DNA of 64,000 bases from CAYYMH01 sp964472785 (GCA_964472785.1 CAYYMH010000003.1:78049-142048), one strand, 5' to 3'; shown: positions 52,318-62,193, counted from the stretch's first letter. Made by a program: numbers and translations. Notes: a model not told the origin generated them from the letters alone.

Positions 52318-54177
52318 TTATTTTACCTTTTCAACTAACATCACTCTGCCGTCCATATCGGTCACCACGACCTGATCATTACTTATTGGAACAACTGTGT
52401 TCAATAGCGCGACACCGGTTCGGTACTTCCATTCAATTTGACCGGTTTGAGCGTCAAGGGCATAAACATGACCTGTCTGTGTGCTGAAAAAAACGACGCC
52501 ATCCTTTTCAGTTGGCATCGAAGGATTGATGTCATACCCGAAGCCGCAATCTTTTACCCAACGCGCTTGAGGATTTTCAGCGAATGCGTTCATCGCGATG
52601 ATGGTGTCTTGCATGCATTTGGCAAACACGGTATTTCTGTCTTCCGAAATGCCGATGCTTTCCCGCACTTTGTATCTGTTGGTGCGCCAGATGGTTTCTC
52701 CTGTTTCAGCGTCGATGGCTGTCATGTAGCGATCCGGTGCAACGATGAATATTTTTCCGTGAGCGCCAACAGACCAGCAGGCTGCCGGTGACACCAATTT
52801 CCAGGAATTATCACCGGACCATTTCCATGCCAACGAACCATCGTTTTTATTCAAAGCGTACAAAAAATTATCCCAGGCGCCGAAAATGACTTTATCCCTG
52901 TAAATGAGCGGTTTGGTTTCGATAAAGTCATTAATTTCATTGTATTCCCAAATGAGTTCGCCATTAGCGAGATTTATCGCCCGAAAAGTGTTATCACTGC
53001 CACCGATGTAAACAATATCATTCTCAATCGCTGGCGATGCCACAACTGATGCTTTGGTCTTAAATTTCCATAACAGATTCCCGCTGGCGACATTCAAACA
53101 GTAGATATTCTTATCCGATGAACCGAATACAACCCGTCCTTCCGAAATGTCGGGTGTTGAAAAGACACTTTTATCCGCTTTAAAATTCCAAAACTCATGC
53201 CCATTTTTTAAGGAAAGGCAGTAAACGCGTCCGTCGCTGTTTCCGGCAACAACGTAATCTTTCCAAACTGCTGGAGCAGCCGCGATGGTGAAATCGGTGT
53301 CAAAAGTCCATTTTATTTGTATATGCGGATATCTTTGGTTCCCGGAAAAATCCGGTCGTTTGTATTCGGTTGTATCCGCCGAATAATTGAGTGTTACCAA
53401 AGGTAATTTGTGCCAGGCTGATTTTGTTTCATTTCCGGTTATACGTTCGCGAAAGAAAATGCTATCGGATTCAATTTCGACCAAGTTGTATCCACCCCGC
53501 TGATCATCCCGGCGCAATGGCGAGCGTCCCATGACTCCTGGCACACCTTCAAGATTCCATTCTTTATTACGGTGACCGTGCCCGAATAAAACGGCAACCG
53601 TACGATATTGTTTGAGCCAATCCAAAACTTCGTACCAGTTGGAAATGGATGAATTTAGCGGATAATGGGTGACAAAAATCAGCGGCTGGTCTTTGTCGAT
53701 CATCTGTAATTGATTGTCCAGCCAGCGAATATCTTCGGGCGCGAAATGTCCGGGCCCCATCCGCATCACCGGACCCTGATGCATGCCGAGAAAACGGATG
53801 CCGCTGTATTCAAAATTGAATTTGTCGCTATCCCACAACTCAATAAATTTTGTGCATCCGGATTCTGACCATTTGGTATCGTGGTTGCCGGGAATAATGA
53901 AATAAGGCTTATTCAGACTGTCCAAAATCGCTTTGGCTAATTCAAATTCCTCATTGCTGCCACTTTCGGTTACGTCCCCTGAAATAACAGTAAAATCGAT
54001 ATGTTCCAGCGAATTAATGTCCTTTACAGTTAACCGCAAATCTTCGACACTGGTGGTGGCACCAATATGGATATCGCTCAACCAGGCGAATTGAAATTGC
54101 TCTCTTTCTCCGCATGAAAGGAAAATAGTGCTAATAAATAAAGCTGTCATTACTGCGTAAAATAATTTTTTCAACAT
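52318..54177 (-). CDS. Lipoprotein fusing a metallophosphoesterase to a PQQ-type beta-propeller
   Basis: 619-residue exported protein. The lipobox is in ISTIFLSCGE. Residues 25-245 are a calcineurin-like phosphoesterase with all metal motifs: DIHIG, SGDVTE, GNHDT, THYP and GHGHRN. A linker with RSPLRRDDQRGGYNLVEI follows. Residues 270-619 are PQQ-like propeller blades (AAAPAVWKDYVVAGNSDGRV, GRVVFGSSDKNIYCLN, DIVYIGGSDNTFRAINLANG and more). The phosphoesterase should cleave phosphate esters in the periplasm and the propeller may bind substrate or partners; the substrate is unknown. The second ATG, 54177, is chosen because AGGAG lies about 5 bases before it. It is the last gene of a minus-strand run starting at dnaG. 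Confidence 0.88.
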   Translation of the reverse strand: MLKKLFYAVMTALFISTIFLSCGEREQFQFAWLSDIHIGATTSVEDLRLTVKDINSLEHIDFTVISGDVTESGSNEEFELAKAILDSLNKPYFIIPGNHDTKWSESGCTKFIELWDSDKFNFEYSGIRFLGMHQGPVMRMGPGHFAPEDIRWLDNQLQMIDKDQPLIFVTHYPLNSSISNWYEVLDWLKQYRTVAVLFGHGHRNKEWNLEGVPGVMGRSPLRRDDQRGGYNLVEIESDSIFFRERITGNETKSAWHKLPLVTLNYSADTTEYKRPDFSGNQRYPHIQIKWTFDTDFTIAAAPAVWKDYVVAGNSDGRVYCLSLKNGHEFWNFKADKSVFSTPDISEGRVVFGSSDKNIYCLNVASGNLLWKFKTKASVVASPAIENDIVYIGGSDNTFRAINLANGELIWEYNEINDFIETKPLIYRDKVIFGAWDNFLYALNKNDGSLAWKWSGDNSWKLVSPAACWSVGAHGKIFIVAPDRYMTAIDAETGETIWRTNRYKVRESIGISEDRNTVFAKCMQDTIIAMNAFAENPQARWVKDCGFGYDINPSMPTEKDGVVFFSTQTGHVYALDAQTGQIEWKYRTGVALLNTVVPISNDQVVVTDMDGRVMLVEKVK

Positions 54178-54190
54178 GTCTCTCCTCATT

Positions 54191-54958
54191 TTATTCTGTA
54201 TAATCTTTTCGTCCCTGCATCATTTTTGCGTAAACTTTATCAGGTAAGAGTTTGCCCAATTTTGCAGGCATGGATAATTTGTACGGGAAATGAATTTCTG
54301 TTTTTTCTTTTTCCAAGCCACGGATAATAATTTTTGCTGCCCGCTCTGCTGCTAACATGAACGGCATATAAAATTTATTGTTATCGGTCATTGGTGTTTT
54401 AACGAATCCCGGCGAGATCAGCGTCACTTTCACTCCGGTCGGCCATAAGTCAATCCGCAAACTTTCAAGAAATGTTGCCAGTGCGGCTTTGCTCGAAGAA
54501 TAAGGAGCGGATTTGGGCATTCCCCGAAAACCGGCTAAACTCCCGGTCGCTGCTATCAACCCCTCTTTTCTGTCGATCATTGGCGGCACCAGGTATTTTA
54601 CAAAATTCACCACACTGAATAGATTGACATCGTAGATTTTTAAAAATCTCTCCAGATCAATATTATTGACATCGAACGGTCCAGAAATACCGGCATTCAG
54701 CAGCAATACATCGATCTGAATGTTTTTATCCAATAATTCCTGGCATACATTTTCCACGGCACGTTTTTGAGAAACATCATAGGGAAAATAAATATGATCG
54801 CCGGAGTTAGGAATACTGTCAATCAAATTTTTAAGCAGTTCGCCCCGCCTCGCGATCAGGATTAATCGGCAATCTTTTGCCGCCAGTTCTCTGGCAACTG
54901 CTTCTCCGATCCCCGAAGATGCACCGGTGATGAGCACCGTTTTCCGATTCAGCTTCAT
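54191..54958 (-). CDS. Short-chain dehydrogenase/reductase (SDR)
   Basis: 255-residue classical SDR. The NAD(P)-binding motif is LITGASSGIGEAVA near residue 10, with ARR at the end of the second strand pointing to NADP. NAG is in LLLNAGISG, and the catalytic Ser and YSSSK lie in AATGSLAGFRGMPKSAPYSSSK. The C-terminus has ISPGFVKTPMTDNN. ATG 54958 is used because AAAGGA lies upstream; the frame extends 12 codons further into the previous gene. It starts 1 bp beyond the aldo/keto reductase stop and ends 13 bp before the phosphoesterase start, so it is co-transcribed. Substrate unknown; lipid or steroid-like ketones are common for this subgroup. Confidence 0.9.
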   Translation of the reverse strand: MKLNRKTVLITGASSGIGEAVARELAAKDCRLILIARRGELLKNLIDSIPNSGDHIYFPYDVSQKRAVENVCQELLDKNIQIDVLLLNAGISGPFDVNNIDLERFLKIYDVNLFSVVNFVKYLVPPMIDRKEGLIAATGSLAGFRGMPKSAPYSSSKAALATFLESLRIDLWPTGVKVTLISPGFVKTPMTDNNKFYMPFMLAAERAAKIIIRGLEKEKTEIHFPYKLSMPAKLGKLLPDKVYAKMMQGRKDYTE

Positions 54959-54959
54959 T

Positions 54960-56078
54960 TTATTCCTTTTGATTTGCCAGGTAATCTGACACAACGTTTT
55001 GCAGATGTTTGAGCCGATCCCGTATTGGTAATTGCTGGGTACACTGTTCTTCGCATTGACCGCACTCTGTACATTTTGCTGCGTAATCTACTTCCAAAGA
55101 CAATCCCCAATGGAGCTGAAGGCGCACAATAAATTCCTTGACATCGTCGTTCAGCAATAGATGATTATACGCCTCCATCAGTTGGGGAATGGGGATTCCC
55201 TCGGGACAACTATCGCAATACCGACAACCCGTACAGAGTTCATCAAACGAATCCCGCAGCTTATCTCTGATTTTTTCAATTTCTGATTTCTCAAGTGGTT
55301 TGAATCTGTCGACAGCGCGAATCGCTTCTTTCAGATGTTGCTGTTTTCCCATACCGACCAGTGCGACGGTAATTCTCGGATCATTGATTAAAAATCTGAG
55401 TGCACCTTCAACAGCAGTGTCCACCTCGCCTGTCTTTAAAAAATCGAAACGGTCGGGATGATTGGGGATTATTCCGCCACCAAGCGGATTCATGACCACG
55501 ACACCCCGGTTCAATTGTGCGGCTGCATCCAAGCCTTTGTCGCGATAGGAAAAATTCATAGCCGAATAACCAAGCAGCACGCCTTCGAACGGATAATCTT
55601 TCAACATGTTGCCGATTTCTGCGCCGGTCATGTGTGTGGATACACAAATGTTCCGGATCAATCCTTCGGCTTTCAGCTTCTCGAACTCTTTGAGTACACC
55701 GTTGGCTTTTCGTCTTTGATAAGCATCCGGTGTGATAATGCACCACACATGATAGAAATCAATGTAATCCAAATTCATTCGCTTGAGCGACGTCTCTAAA
55801 TCCTTTTTGACTTTGTCCGGCGTTTCCATGGCTGTTTTTGTCGAAATGTAAAATGGTTTTTCCGTCCGGGTTTTGTTCATTTCTTTTAAAGCGATGCCAA
55901 ATAATTCTTCGGATTTTCCGTACCCCGGCGCTGTATCGAAATAATTAATTCCCGCGTCGTAAGCGGATTTTACCAATTCAGCACAGCTTTCCGCATCATC
56001 CTGGTTTTCGAAGCGCATACCACCGAAACCGATGGTTGATAATTTGATCCCTGTTGAGCCGTATTGTTTGTAAATCAT
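54960..56078 (-). CDS. Aldo/keto reductase with C-terminal two-cluster ferredoxin domain
   Basis: 372-residue fusion. The AKR barrel (1-270) has GFGGMRF, the catalytic Asp and Tyr in NYFDTAPGYGKSEELFG, Lys in YISTKT and His in DFYHVWCI, so the tetrad is complete. The C-terminus holds two Cys clusters, CTGCRYCDSCPEGIPIP and CTECGQCEEQC, which should bind two [4Fe-4S] centres. Such fusions (as in Thermotoga and many anaerobes) may couple carbonyl reduction to ferredoxin-type electron flow. ATG 56078 gives the usual MIYKQYGSTGIKLS start with AAAGAGA before it. It lies 41 bp after dnaG and 1 bp before the SDR, probably in one operon. Confidence 0.92.
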   Translation of the reverse strand: MIYKQYGSTGIKLSTIGFGGMRFENQDDAESCAELVKSAYDAGINYFDTAPGYGKSEELFGIALKEMNKTRTEKPFYISTKTAMETPDKVKKDLETSLKRMNLDYIDFYHVWCIITPDAYQRRKANGVLKEFEKLKAEGLIRNICVSTHMTGAEIGNMLKDYPFEGVLLGYSAMNFSYRDKGLDAAAQLNRGVVVMNPLGGGIIPNHPDRFDFLKTGEVDTAVEGALRFLINDPRITVALVGMGKQQHLKEAIRAVDRFKPLEKSEIEKIRDKLRDSFDELCTGCRYCDSCPEGIPIPQLMEAYNHLLLNDDVKEFIVRLQLHWGLSLEVDYAAKCTECGQCEEQCTQQLPIRDRLKHLQNVVSDYLANQKE

Positions 56079-56119
56079 AGTCTCTTTCTTGGTTCGTCCC
56101 TTTTTCAATTATTTTTAAG

Positions 56120-57925
56120 TTACTCGTCCTTTAAAAACAATTTTTTCTCGATTTCCGAAATGTCCTTTCGATACTGTTGATATTTTTTTACATATTCCGA
56201 ATTGTCCTGATTTTTATCCTCAGCGATTTTGATTTCTTTGGCGATGTTGTGTAATTGAGTTTCCAATCTTCTTTTTTTTAATATGACGATACAGTCCTCA
56301 AACAAACGCTGGCGATCTGCGTTTTTGTCAATCTTGTTGTGTAAAATGGTGGCGATTTCGGAGGCGATATCCGGGTCACTGATGTTTTTCAGAATAAATG
56401 TTTTATCAACTTCCGAGCTTTGCTCGAAAAGCTTCAACACGATCTCAAACAAGTGGCGGTGATTTTGATTTTGAATCTCACCCAACGTCAAATAGCTGAA
56501 AATCTTCGGCAGCCAATTAACGTCTTCGACAATTAAACGAATGAGGTCTTCTTCTGCAACATCGTATTTCGATTTCGTTACTATTTTTGGTGGCGCTTTT
56601 TTCCCATAGTCGAGGGACTGAAACCCACCAGAGCGTTTAATATTTTTAAGCTGCTGCATTAGCGAGCGTTCGTCCAGCGAAAAGTGCTCGGCAATTTCTT
56701 TAACTGCCAGGTTGATTTTAATGCTGTTTCTTATTTGTGCAACCGATGCCAGCAATTCATTCACGATGCTCATGGTTCCGGCTGACGAATGCGCATCGTA
56801 TTTTTGAGTCAGCATATTAATTTTAAATTGAATGAACGTTAACCCATGCTCCAGAATTTGATTGAATTTGAGAACACCGTGTTCCTGAATGAAGCTATCC
56901 GGATCGGTATTTGCGGGCAATGTCACAATGTTGACGTCCACATCCTGGCTGAGAAAAATGTCCGCGCCGCGCATGGCTGCCATTGAACCGGCGGTATCCG
57001 AATCGTAGATTAAGACAATATTGTTCGTAAATCTTTTGATGAGTCGCACCTGATTCGGAGTTAGTGCTGTTCCTGATGTCGCGACGACATTCTTGACGCC
57101 TGCCTGAAAAAGAGAAATGAGATCAGTGTAACCCTCGACAAAAATCGCTTGATCCTGTTCCCGTATCGCCTGCCGACTCTGATATAGTCCGAACAGGATC
57201 GAGCCTTTTTTATAAATTAGCGTTTCAGGAGTATTGATGTATTTTGGCTGATTTTCCTGATTCGCGATCAACCGCCCACCAAAACCGAGGACTTTTTTGT
57301 ACAAATTAACAATCGGTATCATGAATCGTCCTCGAAAGCGGTCATAATGTCCGCCCCCACTCCTGCGAATAATTAGTCCTGCTTTTTCGAGAACCTCAAT
57401 CGAAATGGCGTCTTTTTTAGCTTGTTGAATCAGACCGTCCCAGGAGGGAAGCGAATAACCTAATCCAAACGCCTTGACTGTTTTTTCGTAAATGCCACGT
57501 TTTTCCAAATATTGAAGCGCTTCCTTCCCGGTGGGACGTGTTAAATTTTTATAAAACAAGTTTGCCGCCCAGCGGTTCGCATGATAGAGCGCTTCTTTTT
57601 CTTTTTCGGCTTGATCATCGACCGATGTCCTGGGGAGAGAAATACCAGCCTTTTCCGCCAAAAATTCCAATGCTTCCATGAAATTCATTTTCTCTGACTC
57701 CATGAGAAAATTGAAAACATTGCCACCCCGTTGGCAACCGAAGCAATAGTATAACTGCGTATTGGGATCAACGCGGAAAGATGGCGCCGAATCTTCGTGA
57801 AAGGGGCACAGTCCGACAAAGCCTTTGCCCGACCTTTTCAGTGTCAGGTAATTTGAAATGAGGTCCACAATGTCAGTGGCTTCACGAACCTGTGCGATTT
57901 TTTCTTCGGGAACTTTTGGACTCAT
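56120..57925 (-). CDS. dnaG: DNA primase DnaG
   Basis: 601-residue bacterial primase making RNA primers at the replication fork. The N-terminal CHC2 zinc domain has Cys40, His43, Cys61 and Cys64 in GLCPFHEDSAPSF and YYCFGCQRGGN. The catalytic core covers about 115-345: the TOPRIM Glu is in IFVEGYTDLISL, followed by GTALTPNQVRLIKRF and the DSD motif in IVLIYDSDTAGSMA. The remaining 230 residues form the helicase-binding C-terminal domain, with SLDERSLMQQL typical of its start. No rpoD or rpsU lies beside it, unlike the classical macromolecular synthesis operon. The RBS is weak. It is divergent from the thioredoxin lipoprotein gene. Confidence 0.97.
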   Translation of the reverse strand: MSPKVPEEKIAQVREATDIVDLISNYLTLKRSGKGFVGLCPFHEDSAPSFRVDPNTQLYYCFGCQRGGNVFNFLMESEKMNFMEALEFLAEKAGISLPRTSVDDQAEKEKEALYHANRWAANLFYKNLTRPTGKEALQYLEKRGIYEKTVKAFGLGYSLPSWDGLIQQAKKDAISIEVLEKAGLIIRRSGGGHYDRFRGRFMIPIVNLYKKVLGFGGRLIANQENQPKYINTPETLIYKKGSILFGLYQSRQAIREQDQAIFVEGYTDLISLFQAGVKNVVATSGTALTPNQVRLIKRFTNNIVLIYDSDTAGSMAAMRGADIFLSQDVDVNIVTLPANTDPDSFIQEHGVLKFNQILEHGLTFIQFKINMLTQKYDAHSSAGTMSIVNELLASVAQIRNSIKINLAVKEIAEHFSLDERSLMQQLKNIKRSGGFQSLDYGKKAPPKIVTKSKYDVAEEDLIRLIVEDVNWLPKIFSYLTLGEIQNQNHRHLFEIVLKLFEQSSEVDKTFILKNISDPDIASEIATILHNKIDKNADRQRLFEDCIVILKKRRLETQLHNIAKEIKIAEDKNQDNSEYVKKYQQYRKDISEIEKKLFLKDE

Positions 57926-58057
57926 GATTTCAACATTTTGAATTAAATTAACAGAACGTTAAAATATCAAATTCAATTAACAAAATCAAGCATAAAAAAC
58001 ACAAAGAAAATCAATTCATTAAAAAATACCATTATTTCGTTTCAACTCAAAAAAAGA

Positions 58058-58086
58058 TTGCAATAAATTGAATTTTGTTTTATATT
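58058..58086 (+). promoter_or_regulatory. Putative promoter of the TPR-thioredoxin lipoprotein gene
   Basis: TTGCAA at 58058-58063, a 17-bp spacer and TATATT at 58081-58086, 46 bp before ATG 58132. Confidence 0.5.
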
Positions 58087-58131
58087 TAGCTAATAAGTAA
58101 ATATTTATTAACAAATTCAATGGAGAGCGCT

Positions 58132-60018
58132 ATGAGAAAATCATTGCTCCTGGTTTGTTCAATTCTACTTTTATTGGTCATCGGGTGTTCCGAGCAATTC
58201 TCGGGAAAATTCAGTTATGAACCGGAAAAACCTCAGCTCACCGATGAAATCACGGTGAAATACGACCCTACCGGAACCCTGCTGGAATCATCGGAGCAGG
58301 TTTCCATGCTGGCATACCAATTTACCGGTCCGAATTTTCCCACAGTAAAAGAAATTGCAATGGAGAAAAAGAGGAAAGGCTGGATCGGCTCATTTTCGCC
58401 GGACGATTCGGCGGTGGTTATTTTTGTAAATTTCGCCGATGACAAAACTGTGGACAATAATGATAAACAGGGTTACCAAATTTCATTATTTAATGCGGAA
58501 GGCGATCTGCTGGATGGCGCGCATGGGGCATTAGCGTTTGTCTGTTTTAGCGGAGCTTATCCGGTGCGTATCAACCGGGATTTAGAAATGGCAATGGATC
58601 ATTATGAAAAAGCTGTTGCAAAAAATCCTGATTCAAAGAACGATCTGCTTTTTATTTACTGGAATGCACTACAGCAGTTGGATAAACAAAATGGAGTCGA
58701 AAAGGTTAAGGTGGATCTGGACAGCATTGCATCACAAGAAAATCTCTCATTGGATGAAATGAAATTACTGGCAGACTGGTATTCCAGAGTGGGTGAAAAT
58801 GAGAAAGCGGAAAAGTATGCGGAACGCGTGGTAAAAGCGGAGCCGAAAGGCGAGTTCGCTCAGAATCAGCGGTTTAGCGAATTTCAAAAAATTCAAAATC
58901 CGGATGAACGCGTGGATTTCTATCTGGAATTCAAAAAAGAGTTTCCTGAAAGTAAACAACTGGACTACATGGCATCGGTTATCGTTCGGGATTTTACGGT
59001 TTCAAAGCAATACGACAAAGCTGAGGAATTTATCGAAGACCACGTTTCTGATCCTGGTGCCTCGATGCTTAACAGCGTGGCATGGGATTTGGCGGAGAAA
59101 GGAATGAATCTCGAAACAGCGGCAAAATTAGCAAAGAAAGGTGTCGAAGCCGGACGCAACGATTTAGAAGCACCGCTCTCTGAAAAACCGTCTTTTTTAA
59201 CAGAAAAGCAATGGCGGCAGAATCAGCAATCAACTCTGGGCTACGTTTTGGATACTTACGCTTACATCCTTTACCAAATGGATAAAAAAGAGGAAGCTTT
59301 GCCATATTATAAAGAAGCGGTTGATTTGATGAACAAGAAAAATACGGATGTCAATGAGCGCTATGCTCAGGCTCTTTTGGAAACAGGTAATTATGAGTCA
59401 GCTTTGGAGTTCGCGGAGACTCTGCTAAAAGATGGCCAAAAATCCGCTGAAATTGAAAACATTTACCGGGAAAGTTATACTGCAGTTAATCGTTCCGAAG
59501 AAGACGTTGATGAATTTCTTGATAAATTGAGAGAAGAAGGGATCAAAAAATTAAAAGCTGAAATTGAAAAAGAAATGCTGAACAAACCTGCACCCGCTTT
59601 CTCGCTCGAAGATATGGAAGGTCAAACTGTATCGTTGGCGGATTTAAAGGGAAAAATTGTCATTATCGATTTTTGGGCGACATGGTGTGGTCCGTGTATC
59701 AAATCGTTTCCCGGAATGCAAAAAGCTGTGGACAAGTTTAAAGATGATGACACGGTCAAATTTTTATTTATCAATACCTGGGAACGAGGCGACAATGTAA
59801 AAGCTAAAGTGGCTGAATTCATCAATAAAAATGATTATACGTTTCATGTTTTATTTGATTCGGAAAACAAGGTCGTCACCGATTATGGCGTAGAGGGTAT
59901 CCCGACAAAATTTATTATCGATAAAAAAGGACAGATTCGTTTTGAAAGTGTCGGGTTTGGCGGTGATGAACAAAAACTGGTGGATGAATTAAGTTTGATG
60001 ATCGATATGCTTCGTTAA
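58132..60018 (+). CDS. TPR lipoprotein with C-terminal TlpA-type thioredoxin domain
   Basis: 628-residue exported lipoprotein: LLLVCSILLLLVIGCSEQ carries the lipobox. A beta-rich domain (20-150) comes first. TPR-like helices span about 150-470 (MAMDHYEKAVAKNPDSKNDL, TYAYILYQMDKKEEALPYYK). A redoxin domain covers about 485-628 with the active site WATWCGPCIKSFPGM, followed by VEGIPTKFIIDKKG containing the cis-Pro of TlpA/ResA proteins. It probably reduces or isomerises disulphides, or receives electrons, outside the cytoplasm. ATG 58132 has GGAGAG 4 bases upstream; ATG 58120 is 12 bases earlier and lies before this RBS. It converges on the M16 gene and shares a terminator with it. Confidence 0.9.
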   Translation: MRKSLLLVCSILLLLVIGCSEQFSGKFSYEPEKPQLTDEITVKYDPTGTLLESSEQVSMLAYQFTGPNFPTVKEIAMEKKRKGWIGSFSPDDSAVVIFVNFADDKTVDNNDKQGYQISLFNAEGDLLDGAHGALAFVCFSGAYPVRINRDLEMAMDHYEKAVAKNPDSKNDLLFIYWNALQQLDKQNGVEKVKVDLDSIASQENLSLDEMKLLADWYSRVGENEKAEKYAERVVKAEPKGEFAQNQRFSEFQKIQNPDERVDFYLEFKKEFPESKQLDYMASVIVRDFTVSKQYDKAEEFIEDHVSDPGASMLNSVAWDLAEKGMNLETAAKLAKKGVEAGRNDLEAPLSEKPSFLTEKQWRQNQQSTLGYVLDTYAYILYQMDKKEEALPYYKEAVDLMNKKNTDVNERYAQALLETGNYESALEFAETLLKDGQKSAEIENIYRESYTAVNRSEEDVDEFLDKLREEGIKKLKAEIEKEMLNKPAPAFSLEDMEGQTVSLADLKGKIVIIDFWATWCGPCIKSFPGMQKAVDKFKDDDTVKFLFINTWERGDNVKAKVAEFINKNDYTFHVLFDSENKVVTDYGVEGIPTKFIIDKKGQIRFESVGFGGDEQKLVDELSLMIDMLR

Positions 60019-60032
60019 ATTACGAAAATAAA

Positions 60033-60068
60033 AACTGGTGCTATCCCGCAAAGGAGATAGCACCAGTT
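60033..60068. terminator. Bidirectional hairpin terminator
   Basis: A 13-bp perfect stem, AACTGGTGCTATC (60033-60045) with GATAGCACCAGTT (60056-60068), and a 10-nt loop. On the minus strand a TTTTTATTTT run follows, so it terminates the M16 transcript well; on the plus strand the tail is weaker. It lies between two convergent stop codons. Confidence 0.85.
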
Positions 60069-60078
60069 GATTTATCGC

Positions 60079-62193
60079 TTATTCAACAGTAAATAATGCG
60101 TCCTCAAAATCTACATTCAGCTTAATATCCTTTACATTACTCTCCGACTGCTTTTTGTCACCGACCATAACCACAGATTTGGTTGAGAACTGAATCCCTC
60201 CAAAATTTTTATAATCAGAATAAAATTGATCTACTCTGCCCGGTCCTTGCTGTGTCATTTCCTGTGAAGATAGACCCAGTAAATAATATGTCTCGGGATT
60301 CAAATAGAGATGATAGGTGTCTTCGCCTTCTCTGACCAGCAAATCCAACGCCGGGTTTTCGCCGAAAGTGGTTTTACCCACAAATTGAACGTCAAATTTA
60401 TCAAGGTTTTGAGCGATATAAATCGGATCGTGCTTCACGTTTGACAAAATCGACTCCCGCTGTTGCGGCGGCATGGGCATCGATCCAGTTGGTGATTTCA
60501 TCATCCCTTTGTCAGTATTGATAATCATCGTAATTTCGCCCTGCGGGGTATTCAATGTCATGTTGACTTTATCCGGTAAAACCACAGACATCGTGCCGTC
60601 CATCGTCATTTCACCCATCGGTGTGACTTGAGTCGCTTCCATCATTAATTGAAAATTAGTGACCTGTTTCAGTTTTTCGACGCCGCCAAGTGCCGCCAAA
60701 GATTTCTTTAACAGCGACATACCTTCTTCCAGCGATTCTGCTGTTGCTTCCGGCGCTTCTTCTTTGGGTTGCGGAATGGTGATGTCGATTTCATTAACCG
60801 AACCTAAAGTGGATAACGGCTCATCAAAATCCTCTTTATTCCCAACCACTAAAATTTGAACCTGATCTGGTCTCAAATATTTTTTGGCAACACGCAACAC
60901 ATCTTCTCGGGTGACTTTTTCAACATCCTGCTTGAGTTGCTCCGCGAAATCAATTGGGTAATCATAATAGGCGTAGGTCAACATGCGATTGACGATTTTC
61001 GATTTGCTGTCAAAATTAAACACAAATGAATTGAGGTACTGATCCTTGGCACGTTTCAGTTCTTCTGCTGTCACCTCTTCATTCATCATGTGTTTCATCT
61101 CTTCGATCATCAACTGAATGGCATAAACCGTTGACTGGGATTTGGTTTGTGCGCCAGCGTTAAAAACGCCTTTATAGTTGAAATTAGTTCCGTAACTGCC
61201 CCAGACGCTGTAGGCGAGTCCTTCGTCCGTGCGGATTTTTTTGAACATCCGGTCAAAGGACAAAATCGAATTCATGATCGTCAGCGCTGCCAAATCCGGA
61301 TTTTTCTTGATGCCGCCGATATGTCCCATCATGATATTGGCTTGATTTACATCCGGTTTGTGGATGTAATTTACCGTGTATTCGAAATCATATTTTACTT
61401 CCGGCAATGGCGGAATGTCAAGTTTCGCTGGCTTCCAGCCGGCAAACGTTTTCTCTAATTTTTTCACCATGTCTTTGGCGTTAAAATCTCCCCACACCGT
61501 CATCATGATATTGTTGGGATGAAAAAATCTGCTGTAGAATTTGACAATATCGTCGCGAGTAATGGCATTGATGGTTTCGTATTCAGTGTGGCGGGCATAA
61601 GGGCTGTCTTCGCCATAGATTACTTTATAAAATTCGCGGTTAGTAATTTGACTTACATTGTCATTGCGTCTGGAAATCGCGGATCTCTGTTGCACCTTTT
61701 CAAGTTCGATTTTTTCTTCATCAAACACCGGATTCATTAGAATATCTGCAAGGATCGGGAGCACATCGACCAGATTATCTTTGAGCAAAGAGACAGAAAT
61801 GTAGCCCGAAGTTTCACCGATTCCGGTCTCAATGGATGCTGCCATCGTTTCCAGTTTTTTGTCGATCTCATCACCAGTCATGGATTCGGTGCCACCGGTA
61901 CGCAGAACGGCGCCGGTAACATAAGCCAATCCAACTTTATCTGCAGGTTCGTAAACAGAACCGGCTCGAACCATACCGCGCATGTTAATCGTCGGATATG
62001 TATGGTCTTCCACTAAATAAAGCTTGATACCGTTGGGTAGTTCTTTTTCAATCACTTTCGGCATTTTGATATCATTTAATTTGGGGAAATCAAATTCGTC
62101 TTTAGGACTTTTTTGCGCAAAGGAAAGTGTGCTCAGCAAAATGAACACAATTAATATTGTATTCACTAAAAAGAAAAGTTTGTCTTTTCTCAT
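60079..62193 (-). CDS. Inactive M16-type peptidase subunit fused to a lipoprotein-sorting-like domain
   Basis: 704-residue exported protein with a signal peptide (LVNTILIVFILLSTLSFAQ). Residues 40-470 have the two M16 halves, but the zinc motif HXXEH is absent: the corresponding segment reads GLAYVTGAVLRTGGT. It should therefore be the non-catalytic partner of a two-subunit M16 peptidase, like PqqL/PreP-type or MPP alpha-type subunits. Residues 480-704 form an extra domain (AALGGVEKLKQVTNFQLMME, YYLLGLSSQEM, YSDYKNFGGIQFSTKS) resembling the LolA/outer-membrane lipoprotein-sorting fold. GAGG lies 8 bases before ATG 62193. It starts 62 bp after the active M16 gene, and together they probably form a periplasmic heterodimer. 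Confidence 0.9.
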   Translation of the reverse strand: MRKDKLFFLVNTILIVFILLSTLSFAQKSPKDEFDFPKLNDIKMPKVIEKELPNGIKLYLVEDHTYPTINMRGMVRAGSVYEPADKVGLAYVTGAVLRTGGTESMTGDEIDKKLETMAASIETGIGETSGYISVSLLKDNLVDVLPILADILMNPVFDEEKIELEKVQQRSAISRRNDNVSQITNREFYKVIYGEDSPYARHTEYETINAITRDDIVKFYSRFFHPNNIMMTVWGDFNAKDMVKKLEKTFAGWKPAKLDIPPLPEVKYDFEYTVNYIHKPDVNQANIMMGHIGGIKKNPDLAALTIMNSILSFDRMFKKIRTDEGLAYSVWGSYGTNFNYKGVFNAGAQTKSQSTVYAIQLMIEEMKHMMNEEVTAEELKRAKDQYLNSFVFNFDSKSKIVNRMLTYAYYDYPIDFAEQLKQDVEKVTREDVLRVAKKYLRPDQVQILVVGNKEDFDEPLSTLGSVNEIDITIPQPKEEAPEATAESLEEGMSLLKKSLAALGGVEKLKQVTNFQLMMEATQVTPMGEMTMDGTMSVVLPDKVNMTLNTPQGEITMIINTDKGMMKSPTGSMPMPPQQRESILSNVKHDPIYIAQNLDKFDVQFVGKTTFGENPALDLLVREGEDTYHLYLNPETYYLLGLSSQEMTQQGPGRVDQFYSDYKNFGGIQFSTKSVVMVGDKKQSESNVKDIKLNVDFEDALFTVE

